A DNA stretch of 64,000 bases. Source: Callorhinus ursinus (taxonomy: Eukaryota; Chordata; Mammalia; Carnivora; Otariidae). The notes below the pieces were generated by a model, which saw nothing but the letters and a program-made list of their open reading frames with translations, had not been told where the DNA came from and ran no database searches. The stretch covers positions 9,382,500 through 9,446,499 of the forward strand of contig NW_020312902.1 of the NCBI RefSeq assembly GCF_003265705.1, in the 5' to 3' direction. This document shows, piece after piece, positions 21,036 to 32,366 of the stretch. Both the position numbers and the translations under genes were made by a program. Position 1 is the stretch's first letter. Each line of letters starts with the position of its first letter.

Positions 21036-22242
21036 ACAAAAAGAGTGGGTGTGAAGACTGGCTAGGTAGTTGTTGGACGAGTTCAGGCTAGGGATTAGAC
21101 TGTGGACATGGAGAATGGAGCAGTGAATCTCAGTGATAAACTGAAGGTAAGGTTGATGTCAGAGGAAGAGGAGGGGAACCACAGACGGGTTTTGACGTTC
21201 ACGGCCAACTTAATGCTGCAGAGGGATATTAGTGAGAATTCAGCCAGATCAGAGTTCCCCCCAAACTCATTATCCGACCCTTTTTAAAATGGAGTTACAG
21301 AAGCATAAAACCAGTTCTGGTTAAGGCCATTTATTTCTTTCCAATAAAACTTGAAGCTTTCATTTGATCCAGTAAAATTCTTAATACCATCTTTTTATCT
21401 CTCTCTTTAAAAAGCCATTTTTATGTGTTCTAAGCATAATAATTATCTACTTGACAAATGTATTCCTAATTACACAACTACTTTATTACATAGTATCAAC
21501 TTATAAATGCCTGAAGTCTGAGATCTGTCTGGGAAAGAAATTATTTTATTCAATGTATAATGTAATTTCCTCTCAATTATTGAAGGGTTGTGGGAGAAAA
21601 GGATTTGGGCTGGAAAGCTCTAGTGTATAATTGTAGAACTTCTGTGTCTGATGGAAATCAGGTATAATGATGAAGTGAGGCAGGATTTATTAGAAATCCT
21701 TGCTGGGTCATTGTTTACTATGAAGTATGTGCATCTACATGTGTGCACAGGTTTACATGTGTGCATGAGTGTGCACATATATGTGTATGTGCATGAGTGT
21801 ATGTGTATTTAATGCAGTAAGAGGAAGTGTCTTTGCCATGAAGTAGTCTCATTTCACCAAGTAGCAAGGAGTTGAAAATGAATGTCCATGTGGCACGAAT
21901 GCCATCCTATACCAACCTCTGAAATTTGTCTCCTTGTCTTTATAACAGTGGCTATAACCTCTACTTGTTAAAGGGAAATATAGAAAGGTGATGTAGGACA
22001 CTTTGATCAGCTATTAAAAACTCAAAAGGAGTATAATCATCAGACCTTTTATATTCTCCAACAGCTGAGGATAAATTATAGGGGCAATAGGAATTTTGAT
22101 GAAAAATATGTTGAAATCATAAACTGGAAGCCTAAAGCACTTCTGGGAACCTTGATAGACCAATTTAGTCTGGTGGTTGGGGGACCAGTAATCAGGGAAC
22201 GACTTTTCTAATTTGACAGTTTTGCAGAAGTCATTATTGACT
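21036..22242. other. Mostly unique; degenerate (TG)n at 21727-21810
   Basis: No gene or repeat family recognised except an irregular TGTG/CATG-rich tract (GTGTGCACAGG ... GTGTATGTG). AT-rich otherwise. Confidence 0.4.
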
Positions 22243-22541
22243 ATTTTTTATTATGTTAATCACCATACATTACATCATTAGTTTTTGATGTAGTGTTCCA
22301 TGATTCATTGTTTGTGCATAACACCCAGTGCTCCATGCAGAATGTGCCCTCTTTAATACCCATAACCAGGCTAACCCATCCCCCCACCCTCTCCTCTCTA
22401 GAACCCTCAGTTTATTTCTCAGAATCCATAGTCTCTCAAGGTCCATCTCCCCCTCTGATTTCCTCCACTTCATTTTTCCCTTCCTGCTATCTTCTTTTTT
22501 TAAAACATATAATGTATTATTTGTTTCAGAGGTACAGGTCT
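22243..22541 (-). mobile_element. L1 3' UTR, 5'-truncated
   Basis: On the minus strand the element starts near CCTCTGAAACAAATAATACA, runs through a short A-run, a GAAGTGGAGGAAATCAGAGG segment and the GGGTTCTAGAGAGGAGAGGG segment, and ends with the same tail as the element at 3917. The piece at 22500-22541 corresponds to the very end of the other L1 type at 46632. No convincing TSD was found. Confidence 0.85.
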
Positions 22542-22915
22542 GAGAGTTTTGCTTATATGGAAAGGCTTCTCCAAGGCTTATCTTGGCTCCACCAACTGCC
22601 ACAGAAGTTGGTTTTTCTCTGTACCAGGATGTGACCACATCCTGGACCATTTTCTTAAGAACTCTCAAGTCCTGATCATTCCCTTGGAGACACTGGACTA
22701 CTCAGTAGAAGCCCCACTATTACCCCCAAACTGCTTAGATAGACACTGTTCTCAACTATTCCAGTATATATGTATCCCCTAAATTTTCATACTCTTCCAT
22801 ACTCTCTTTCTTCCTCTCACCTACTTTATATGAAAATGTAAACATGCCAAAATGTCTTTTTCTTTTTTTGCCTGTCTCTTATTTTTACAGACTCAATGTC
22901 ATTTGCTGTGGAAAT
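22542..22915. other. Unique non-coding sequence
   Basis: No recognised repeat or gene. Confidence 0.4.
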
Positions 22916-22917
22916 TC

Positions 22918-22918
<1 letters not shown>

Positions 22919-22950
<32 letters not shown>

Positions 22951-23018
22951 TGTGTAGGAGAGAGAGAGATCTCCACCCACATGTAAGAGAAACCAAGTTC
23001 CAAATTCTGGGGGGGGGG
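22919..23018 (+). repeat. (GT)n microsatellite, short (GA)n and a 10-G run
   Basis: (GT)n at 22919-22955 with one A interruption, AGAGAGAGAGA at about 22959-22969, and ten consecutive G at 23009-23018. Probably length-polymorphic. Confidence 0.9.
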
Positions 23019-23179
23019 AACCCACTCAAGGTACAAACTGGTCAATGTTGACCTCCGTAATGGAGAGGAATGTGGCATTATTCAATGGGTCACTGAATCT
23101 CTTGCCAGTTTTTCAGTGGAAGAGAAAAGGAGACCAGTGGCTGCATGGCATAGGCAGAATGGGTGTGGATGGGGCAAAG

Positions 23180-23300
23180 GGGCCGAGTCCTGGCTCTAAT
23201 CCTTTGCACTAACTCCCTGTGTGATCTTGGGTCATTAGACCTTACTGAACTCATATGTAAAAGAAGCAGTTAAGTGTAGATGATAAATTACATCATCTAA
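23180..23300 (+). mobile_element. MIR SINE remnant
   Basis: Sense MIR core: TCCTGGCTCTAATCCTTTGC, ACTCCCTGTGTGATCTTGGG, TCATTAGACCTTACTGAACT and CATATGTAAAAGAAGCAGTT. Confidence 0.75.
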
Positions 23301-23317
23301 TTAAAAACAAACAAACA

Positions 23318-23530
23318 AGCAGATAATGGTTACCCTGGGGCAGGAATGGGATAACTGGAAGGGCACAGGAGGGCTGTTGTGTTTCCGGCAACATTCTATT
23401 TCTTGATCTGTATGGTGGTTACAAGGCTTGTTTAATCACTGTATATGCAGTGCACTTTTCTATATGTATTTTATTCTTCTAGAAAACTTTGTCATACAAA
23501 ATATGCAAAACAAAAACATTATAGCCATCT
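23318..23530 (+). mobile_element. L1M-type 3' UTR remnant
   Basis: TAATGGTTACCCTGGGGCAG, GATAACTGGAAGGGCACAGG, AACATTCTATTTCTTGATCT, GGTGGTTACAAGGCTTG and a TGCAGTGCACTTTTC segment match an old L1 3' end. Confidence 0.6.
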
Positions 23531-23561
23531 GAAATCATTATTAAAAAAATAAAAAGACCCA

Positions 23562-23757
23562 GGGGAACCAGGGTGACTCATTAAGTGTCCCACTCTTGGT
23601 TTTGGCTCAGGTCATGACCTCGGGGTGGTGAGATAAAGCCCCGCATGAGCTCCATGTTCAGTGGGGAGTCAGCTTGAGATTCTGTCTCTACCTCTCCCTT
23701 CCCTCTACCACTCCCTCTGCTCTCTCTCTCTCAAATAAATAAATCTGAAAAAAAAAA
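23562..23757 (+). mobile_element. CAN-SINE, full length, diverged
   Basis: Sense copy with head GGGGAACCAGGGTGACTCAT, body GGCTCAGGTCATGACCTCGG, AGTGGGGAGTCAGCTTGAGA, a CT-rich stretch and tail CAAATAAATAAATCTG-A(n). It is more diverged than most copies here. The TSD is ambiguous because both flanks are A-rich. Confidence 0.9.
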
Positions 23758-24535
23758 GAATAAACACATCAAAAAACAACACAAAAAGGCCTCAGAACTC
23801 TCACCTTGTTTGAGAGATTGAAGTTTCATAAGGAGACTAGAGATGAATAGGCATGCGGAAAGAAGTAGCAGTACTAACATCACGACAATTTAGGATGGAC
23901 TACTCTGGACAGCAAATCTCCATCATAGAAATGATTCTCTGTTAAAGTTTCTGTTGAATATAGCCTGGCCACTACACAGTCTGATTTATTTTCATGAACT
24001 TCATTCTGAAGCATTTCAATATTTAGTCAATTTCAGGGAGGAGGCAGTAAGTCGAAACCAATGTTGAAAATCAGCTGTCATGTTGTTGCCCGGGGATGCT
24101 ATGATCCCACAACACCATGTGATGGGACATTAATGTAATCAGGGCACAGGGAGACTAGGAACTTATGAATAGGAATTGCAATCAGTCCTGCTAACACAGA
24201 TAACAAGAGATAAATGCATCTCTTTTTGCCATTAAAGTCTACTTTCAATTATGGTGGGAATCTGTGTTTAAAATAAAAGGACTCTCGCAGTTGAGGGTTA
24301 GAAGGAAAAAACTCTTGAGTAATTGCTGTGGCTTGTGGTCATGAAGCTGTGGGTGGAGGAATGGGATCCATTTATACCACAGAAGCCTGGTGTCCCTGAC
24401 TTTGAACAGATACCAGCATGTCTCAACTTTGAGACACAGTTCTTGACAAGCTTGGCAGCAAAGAGTATCCTCTCTTGATGTCAGTATCCAAATAGCCAGA
24501 AGTTAGTGTTGCAAGACTAAAATCTTACAAAACAA
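23758..24535. other. Unique non-coding sequence
   Basis: No recognised repeat or gene. Confidence 0.4.
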
Positions 24536-24539
24536 AGAT

Positions 24540-25120
24540 TTATGAGAGAATAAATTGGAATAGCTCTTTTGGAGAGTTCTCCAGCAATCCCTAGTATAAT
24601 TGAGAATGTGTATTCCTGCAATTTCACCCCAGGTATGTACCCTATAAAAATCCACTCATATGTGCACACAGAGACCTAGATGGAAATGTTCATAACAGCT
24701 TTGTGCGTAATACTGAAAAAATGGAAAATTGCTCAAATTCTATTCATGTGGGAAGGATAAATAAATTATGGTATACTCAATCATGGTATACAATCACATA
24801 AACATATATACTCATATAATGAAATACAATTCAGTATTGAAAATAATTGAACTAGTATAATTTACATCAACATGAACTTACCTCATTATATTCTTGATTA
24901 TAAATGCAATTTGCATATGAATACAGAAGAATCTAATAATCTAAAGTTTACCAACATAGAAAAAAATTATATTGGAAAATACTTAGGGATCCATACATAG
25001 TAATGGTAAAGAGATGTGTGAAACTAATGAACACTGAGTTTAATATAGTGGCCATCTCTGAGGAGTGAGGGGAGTGTGAATAGCAAAGGGTCACAGGACA
25101 GGAATTCAATATGTAGTGGC
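24540..25120 (+). mobile_element. Old L1M/HAL1-type 3' fragment
   Basis: TTCACCCCAGGTATGTACCC, GTGCACACAGAGACCTAGATGG, AATGTTCATAACAGCTTTGTG, GATAAATAAATTATGGTATAC and GGGATCCATACATAGTAATGG follow an old L1 3' region. The frame is destroyed. Confidence 0.7.
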
Positions 25121-25150
25121 TTCCCTGTTATTCCTTATATTAGCCATTAT

Positions 25151-25340
25151 CCTTCTTTTAAAAAAGATTTTATTTATTTATTTGAGAGAGAGAGAATGAG
25201 CAGGGGGAGGGGCAGAGGGAGAGGGAGAAGCAGACTCCCCGCTGAGCAGGGAGCCCGACCTGAGGCTCGATCCCAGGACCCTGAGATCATGACCTGAGCC
25301 GAAGTCAGACACTTAACTAACTGAGCCACCCAGGTGCCTC
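25151..25340 (-). mobile_element. CAN-SINE, full length
   Basis: Reverse copy with AGCAGACTCCCCGCTGAGCA, GGCTCGATCCCAGGACCCTG and head GAGCCACCCAGGTGCCTC. Perfect 10-bp TSD TAGCCATTAT at 25141-25150 and 25341-25350. Confidence 0.95.
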
Positions 25341-25414
25341 TAGCCATTATACTTTCTAAATGGCTAAAATGATTTATAAGACAACTTTTAAAAATTAGTC
25401 TGAAAGTACAGTTA

Positions 25415-25610
25415 GGATTTATTCACTCATTTATGTGTCAATCTATTTTTCATCCAATTAATATGTACTGATCTTCTGCTTTATGTAGGTGCTCTTCTAG
25501 GAGCTGTGAGAGAAGCAAGAGAAGTAAAAGGCATGATCTGTTCCCCTAAAGGGCTGATAGTCCAGTTGGGAAGACAAGACACAGGAAAATTTAGGCAATA
25601 CTATGATAAA
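25415..25610 (-). mobile_element. L2 LINE remnant
   Basis: Antisense L2 end: TTATTCACTCATTTATGTGTC, CTTTATGTAGGTGCTCTTCTAGGAGC and TAAAGGGCTGATAGTCCAGT with GGGAAGACAAGACAC. Confidence 0.65.
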
Positions 25611-25822
25611 GAAGAAATCTAAAAGAAATACACAGCTTGAAGCAATGGTACAGACAAAGCCTTATTCCCAGGAATGTGGTGAAAGGTATGGGATATCATG
25701 GGCATGAAACAAAAACAATTCATGGGGATATAAATCCACTCATTGGATTCCTGCTTCTTTTTGCCAGGATGCAGTAGAATCTATTAATTTGGCAAGTACT
25801 CCCTCTCAGTCCTGCTTTGTTT

Positions 25823-26032
25823 CTTTTTTTTTTTTTTTAAGATTTTATTTATTTATTTGACAGAGAGAGACACAGCAAGAGAGGAAACACATGCAGGGGG
25901 AGTTGGAGAGGGAGAAGAGCAGGCTTCCTGCTGAACAGGGAGCCCAATGTGGGGCTCGATCCCAGGACCCTGGGATCATGATCTGAGCCGAAGGCAGATG
26001 CTTAACGACTGAGCCCCCCAGGTGCTCCTGGG
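25823..26032 (-). mobile_element. CAN-SINE, full length
   Basis: T-run then AAGATTTTATTTATTTATTT, AGAGACACAGCAAGAGAGGA, AGCAGGCTTCCTGCTGAACA, GATCCCAGGACCCTGGGATC and head GAGCCCCCCAGGTGCTCC. Perfect 12-bp TSD CCTGCTTTGTTT at 25811-25822 and 26033-26044. Confidence 0.95.
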
Positions 26033-26044
26033 CCTGCTTTGTTT

Positions 26045-27340
26045 TAAACACTTCTTAAACTTACTGAAACTCTGCACAAATGGTGACTTTCCTTCTATGT
26101 TGTGTGTGCTTTATCAGTGTAAGTGTAATAGCTCTCCTCATGAGGTGTGACAACGCAGGGCTACATCTACTAATCATTTTGATGCCTTGTGTCAATAGAA
26201 CTCTTTATGACACCCAAAGAATATATAAGAACATGTCGAGTTGGACCAGAACTGCTTTACCTCTCTCACAAGAGAGCCAAAAGATGTAATACAGGAAAAC
26301 TCAGTTGACCAGTTGACAACCATTTGGGACTGAGTGAGGGATATTATGGAAAATTCTAGATCATCTAGCTGGTCCTTATCAGCTGTGATACTTCCTGTAT
26401 TAACTTCTAAAAGTAAGGGATCCTTAAGTCCATGGATGCTTCCAGACCCCCTTTTACCCTGTATTTCTTTAGTTATTGCAGTAGATGGTCTTGAAGATAA
26501 CAAGCTCCAGAAAATTATTTTCATTGATGGCTTATTTTCATCTATCCTGGAACTCTTTTGAGATATGAAGTGGACCTCAAATACCTAGTATTTTGTAATC
26601 AGTGAACCAAATTAAGTTTGCTTCATCTACACTTTCCATGCTTTTTATAGCCTTTAAACTTAGCTCTTCAGTCCATTTTTCCTTTTCTAGAATGAGAAGC
26701 TATTCACTTTCTTCCAAATTTTCCATATATTGTCTTATGTTTCAAATTTTGTAATATTCTTGAAAGGTAAATAGGACAAATTCTATTGATTCTTGTGTGT
26801 GCACATGACTTTATATGGGAATCTTAGGGGATTGATTAGGTTATATGTTATGCCACCTCAGTTTTATCCTGTGATAGATTATGGCAGAGAGATTGGGGAA
26901 AAAATAAAAATCAGGATTTGTGAATTCTGAGTCATGAATTTAGGAAGTCTTACACTGCATCTTCATCATATTTCTTCTAGTCCATGTAAATATCCGGCTG
27001 TCAGGAATTCATTGAATATTTAAGCTATAGAGACCTCATGGAGAGTATCATGTTTGAGGTTTCCCAAAGTGAGTCCAGGGATTGTTACTGCCGAGGTACC
27101 ATTATAAATGGCTTTCACTCAGAAATAAAGGATCCCATGGTCAGTTTTTTCTGGGATAAATCAGGTGAATTAAAGTTAGTCAGGCTTCCATCCTGTAGGA
27201 CTTTTTGGAGCCTCTAGGATGGTAATGTGATGGCATGTCTCTGAGAGGGATTGGAGTTTGCATCATTTTCTGAACCTTGTTTATAGTTTGTTGTTGTTCA
27301 TATGCTACTTCTTATGAAAAACATTTGGGGAAACAAAGAT
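26045..27340. other. Unique non-coding sequence
   Basis: No recognised repeat. A 110-codon minus frame (26192-26524) and overlapping plus frames lack any domain. Confidence 0.4.
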
Positions 27341-27344
27341 CTAA

Positions 27345-27430
27345 CCCAACTTTATTATTTCACCCAAGCAAAAATTAAGGTGTAGAGATGTTAAAGTGAT
27401 TACTAACATCCTGCAACAGGTCAGTGCTGA
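27345..27430 (-). mobile_element. MIR fragment
   Basis: TTATTTCACCCAAGCAAAAA, TTAAGGTGTAGAGATGTTAA and CTGCAACAGGTCAGTGCTGA resemble antisense MIR. Weak. Confidence 0.35.
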
Positions 27431-27779
27431 CACTGAGCAAGGAGAGAGGAAGAGAGGGCTCACTGAAAAATATTTTCCTGAACAGGTATGGTTAGCATGC
27501 TGCAGATTTTTACAGTGTGTGTAATGCTAATGACTGAAATGGACTTGTCTTTTAACTAAAGAGGAAGTGATATGTCGGTTGTGATATTATTGAGTTGTAT
27601 TACCAAACATATCCCTTATCATTACATGCATACCAGAAATAGTTTATAGCAGAAACAATACTCCTACATTACTTATTATAGCACCCAGGATAATAAGGAT
27701 AGGCAGCTTAACATTACTAACATAAACAACACACATATAAATACCTTAGTGATGTACACACAATTACTAATTTATATTT

Positions 27780-28120
27780 TCATAGATTAATAGTTGATTA
27801 AATGAGAATGGACCTTCAAGATTGTTAAATTTAATGCTTTCAGGTTTTTTTAAATTTTTTTTAAAAAGATTTATTTATTTATTTGAGAAAGAGAGAGAGA
27901 GAGAGCATGAGTGGGAGGGGCAGAGGGAGAGAAACTCTCAAGCAGACTCCGTGCTGAGCACAGAGCCTGATGCCGGGCTCAATTTGATGACCCTGAGATC
28001 ATGACCTACTTGTAACACTTTTGGTTTTTAATTGAGGAAACTGAAGTTCAAATGGATTGAATAATTGAAGTCACACAACTTGTGAAAGATCTAGGATGAG
28101 AATGTGGTTCTCCCTGTTCT
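27780..28120 (-). mobile_element. MIR SINE split by a CAN-SINE
   Basis: The right part is clear (TTGAGGAAACTGAAGTTCAA, AATAATTGAAGTCACACAAC). The left part before the SINE is weak. The MIR is older than the inserted SINE. Confidence 0.55.
27850..28016 (-). mobile_element. CAN-SINE lacking the tRNA-like head
   Basis: Reverse copy with AAAAAGATTTATTTATTTAT, a GA repeat, CAAGCAGACTCCGTGCTGAG and GACCCTGAGATCATGACCT. It then breaks off about 45-50 bp before the normal end, so both A and B boxes are missing. Similar flanks (CTTTCAGGTTTTT near 27837, CTTTTGGTTTTT near 28018) suggest a real 5'-truncated insertion rather than a later deletion. Confidence 0.85.
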
Positions 28121-30072
28121 TACTCTGTGGTATTTCCAATTTTGTGTAAGTGTTGTTGTAATGCTAAATTATTAGAGATAGCTTATGCACTACTACATTT
28201 TATTCTCATTCAGTTTTTCATTTGTTTTTGCTGGTTAAAGTATGATTCTGAAATAAATAATTTGTCATTCATGGGTGACTAGATCTCTTTTTCACTGAAG
28301 GCAGAGAATGAAGACTGTTACTTATCCCACAGGCAGTGTGAGGGTCGAGAAGTAACTATTTGTCAAAAGCAGGATTTATTAATTATAACTCCTCTTGTTT
28401 AGAGATATTTCATGTCCATTTATTTTCAAGGAGGAGGGATAGCTCTTCCTTCTCATATATACATGCCATCTGTGCTACAAAGCATAAATAAGAGCAGTAA
28501 GTAAATATAAAGGCTGTCTAGCTCAGAACAAAATAGCAACAGCCCTTTGTAATGCACAGTAGAGACAAACACTAGTATGCATTTGTTATTCTTTTTTTTG
28601 ACTGAGAAGAAAGGAAGATATGAGTTTGCTTCTCCCTAGGCGTGGACCTGTATCTCCAAGCATGCTTGGCATCATCAAGAATGCTTTGCAATCACATCCT
28701 CGCTTTCATTGGAAGAAGGTCCTTTATCCTTTCATTGGGACCTCTTAGGTCTGAGCACTACTGCTGATGTCTGAATTGCTCTGCTGTGCCTGACTTTCTG
28801 GAAAGAACCCCCCCCGACCCAGTCATAGAAATGCCTGCTCTGTGTATATTACATCCAAGTTCTTCTCCATGTGAAGAACTCCTCAGGGGCCAGCATTCCT
28901 GTCTTTTTCCAGTCTAGATGTTTTCTCTCAAAGATATCTGACTGCCTGTCTCTAAAAGCAGGTCATTTTACCCAGCAGGCAGTAATCATGAGGTTGGCTC
29001 CATTGTCTCTGATTGTGGCCCCAGTTTGCCTATAGTGTTCTGTGTTGACTGAGCAGAGCTTGTTTTTCTCAGGCACTGATCCCCAGGCTTTAAGTCCTCC
29101 TACCTAGATCACCAGGATTAGCCTGCACCTTCCTCATCTTGTTTCTCTAGAGCCAGATCCTTTCCCATCTGCTATTTTTGCCATAGACACTTTGCCAAAG
29201 GCCCGGTACTTGCTACTCCTTCAACTCTGTGCCTTCACATACTTGGCCAGCCTTATCCTATTATGCCTAATATCCCAAAGGAGCTTTCCAACTGGAAGCC
29301 TGGAAGATTTCAGTTGATTAGGGGAATATTCTAGAACATATACACTCACTTGTCAAAGGTGATCCTTTCCCTGGAGGTGCTGGCTCTTGGTACTTCTAAC
29401 ACTATTCTCAAGTGTAGATTTTGTCAGTATTGCACCACAGAGGTGGATGCTTCTTCTATCCTAAAAAAGTGAGAATAAAATTTTATGTGATCTGGGACAA
29501 GATTAATGTCAGAGGTAGCAATGATATTAGAATATCTAGAGTACCTGGCAACTCAGGTCCAAACTGTTACAACAATTATCCATCTCCACAGATGAATATG
29601 AGTCCTTCATCAGAATCCAAGTCCATCTGGATTTCCCACTGCGTGCCTAAGAAGTTTGCCTTTGGATGAGAAACTCAATGTGGTTCCCTATACATTGAGA
29701 TTCTCTATCTCCTTGAGATGCTCTTCATGTCTCTGTCCAAATGAGATGAACACTGTAGGGTTTTAATGAAGTTGGCTGGTGAGCTTTGGGGGAAGGGAGG
29801 CAAGATTTACTCAATTATTAGAAGATAGACTAAGACATTAGGCTTTCATCAGAATATTCAGCTGTTGTTCCTAAACAGCACTGCTGACTCCAGAGTTTGA
29901 ATGCTTGTGATTTATAGGCACCCTCAAGAATTTACAGATTATGGGTTTAATAATTTGGGTTATGACAAATGCCTCTATGTGTCCAAAACCAAATTGTGGT
30001 GGTACTCAATTTGCCTTTTGCCTCGAAGAAAGAAAGAATGGGTAATATAGAGTGGGAAATATGGCCTGGAAG
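28121..30072. other. Unique non-coding sequence
   Basis: About 2 kb in which no repeat is clear. A segment near 29200-29290 (CTTCAACTCTGTGCCTTCAC) faintly resembles sense L2. No coding exon recognised. Confidence 0.4.
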
Positions 30073-30091
30073 GAACTTTACTTTTATTTTA

Positions 30092-30298
30092 TTTATTTAT
30101 TTTTTTAAAAAGATTTTATTTATTTATTTGACAGAGAGAGCGAGAGTGAGAGAGGGAACACAAGCAGGGGGAGTGGGAGAGGGAGAAGCAGGCTTCCGAC
30201 TGAGCAGGGAGCCTGATGCAGGGCTCGATCCCAGGACTCTGGGATCACGACCTGAGCCAAAGGCAGATGCTTAATGACTGAGCCACTCAGGCGCCCCA
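30092..30298 (-). mobile_element. CAN-SINE, full length
   Basis: AAAAGATTTTATTTATTTAT, AACACAAGCAGGGGGAGTGG, AGCAGGCTTCCGACTGAGCA, GATCCCAGGACTCTGGGATC and head GAGCCACTCAGGCGCCCC. Perfect 19-bp TSD GAACTTTACTTTTATTTTA at 30073-30091 and 30299-30317. The 101-codon frame 29969-30274 is largely SINE translation. Confidence 0.95.
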
Positions 30299-30317
30299 GA
30301 ACTTTACTTTTATTTTA

Positions 30318-31260
30318 AAATAATTTTTATTTATAGCATATAATCATTAAGGTAATAGGTATTTAGTGTCCAGTATTTGCAAACTACAGAAAGAAAAATA
30401 CTCAAATAAAAATAGAAACCACCAAAATCCCACCAGAAAAGTATAAATGCATTCTCTTGTAAATCTGTCTGGTCTTCACATACGTGTATATAAAAATAGA
30501 TAATGATATCTAATGACATATATAATATATAAATTTCCTAGCTAGCTGACTGGAATTTTAACAACAAAAAGCAGTTATTTTGGTTTCATAATTCTATGTA
30601 GACTTTTCCGCTATATGATATATTATTGGGCACTTTTTCCTATACTTTAAATATTCATATAAATAATTTTAATAGTTGTTTACAAGTCCATAGTAAGAAT
30701 GTACCACTGTTTATATAATCAGTTTATCAACATTTAGGCTCTTTGCCTAAAAAAATAGAAATAATTATTCAATGCCCATTTTGATAGAATAAACTTTGAG
30801 TATATCTATGGTTATGTCCTCAGGTTTCTAGAAGAGGGATTACTAGGTCAAATATATACACATTTTTAAGATATTTGACACATATGAACAAATTGCTTTC
30901 CGGAAAGATTTCACCTACCCACTGCCCTATCACACTGTTATCATTACAAAAATTTTTAAAAACGACGTTAATTTTGATAAATTAGGTAAGTAAGTTTTAG
31001 TCTTCATATATATGTTAGATTATTTATGAGCTTGGCATCTATTAATTTGTGATTTGTATGTACATATATTTTGAACAAATCTTGGATGTATATCTGTTAC
31101 AGTGTTCAATTTGTCATATTGATATGTAGGAATTATTTATGTTTTGAGGCTAATATAACTGTTTCCTCTCATGTCTTTCAAAATTTCTTCCAGTTTATTG
31201 TTTATTTCCTAGTTTGCTTAAAGATGATATGTATTTTTGTCTGTGTAATTATTTTAGAAA
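30318..31260 (-). mobile_element. Old L1M/HAL1-type fragment (antisense)
   Basis: AGAAGAGGGATTACTAGGTC (30831 on), AACAAATTGCTTTCCGGAAAG, CCCACTGCCCTATCACACTG and a TCAAAATTTCTTCCAGTTTA segment follow the antisense ORF2-end layout of old L1s. The first 300 bp are too diverged to be certain. Confidence 0.55.
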
Positions 31261-32366
31261 TGAGAAGAAAGAGATAGAGCTATTTTTTCTAAAATATCTA
31301 TTTGCAGCTTGAAAACTCAAAGTTCACATGCTGATGTAAAATATAGCATTACAAAATGGGTTTCCACAGAACAGCACATTTGACATTTGATTCTTTATCT
31401 TTGCTGTGTTTCTGGACAAGAGGCATACTGAATTCACAGCCTATGTTCTCTTTGCCCAACATTTAGGGAGATTGATGTTCTTGCATGCAAACAGTATATC
31501 TACAGGGAAACTGCTCATAAAGTCTCTTTAAAGATGCTTCGTGGTATAGACTTTGGCGAAAAGAGAAAATCCCAACTATATTGTTTCAAATTCTTTGAGA
31601 AATCAGCAGTTGAGGTTTGACTGATGGACATTTCCCACATCATTTGTGCCCAACATCTCTGAAGTTTACCTCTGAAAACTCTAATACATCTTCCCAGAGG
31701 AAATACATAAAGTGATTTTTCAGGTTATGAGATCTTTTTGCTTCCTGTATCTAATGCAGACAGTAGGCAGGTTGGAAAAATGACCAAAACAAATATCATA
31801 GACACAAGCAAAAAAAGAAAAATAAACCCATAAAATTGAAACAAACAAATGAAAAGGTATTTTAACTCTTAGCACACAGCTATCTTTAAATATCTTTGAA
31901 GTCCTTTTTCATGTAACCCTAGTGTATTAGGTAACTTGATTCTTGCCTTTCAAAATATAAGAGTACCATCAGTTGAAGTTGACCAATCTGGGATACAAGT
32001 AGAAATTTTTTGTCCTACTACAAGCTGAAGATCAAATCCACTCTTGCATAAAACCTTCTCTCCACATCTTACAATGATATTTAAAATTATACAATGTCAG
32101 GTAAATAGAGGGTCTTATAGGTCTTCTGATTAAGTGGTCCTAACAAAGAAGATCAGGACTTAGTTGTGTACTCTTGTCCATCCCAAATGAATGCAAAATC
32201 TTTTCCTCATGAGAAATAATGGATTTTCCAGATGAATGGTCAATACTCTGTATCTAAAGATCATGTTAACTTGCTTTTAGAAATTTCTTTAGCAAAGAGA
32301 CCACATTTGACACAATAGCTGTATTTGAAGTTGCTCCTGGGTTGAGTTTGTATTAGTTCACTGTCA
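31261..32366. other. Unique non-coding sequence
   Basis: No recognised repeat or gene. Confidence 0.4.

Noticed and set aside
22216..22553. GACAGTTTTGC / GAGAGTTTTGC as TSD for the L1 at 22243
   Set aside because: The left copy is about 20 bp away from the A-tail end with no A-run between, so it is not placed as a TSD should be.
22270..22668. 132-codon minus frame and 113-codon plus frame
   Set aside because: Both cover the L1 3' UTR at 22243-22541 plus flank. L1 3' UTR is not coding.
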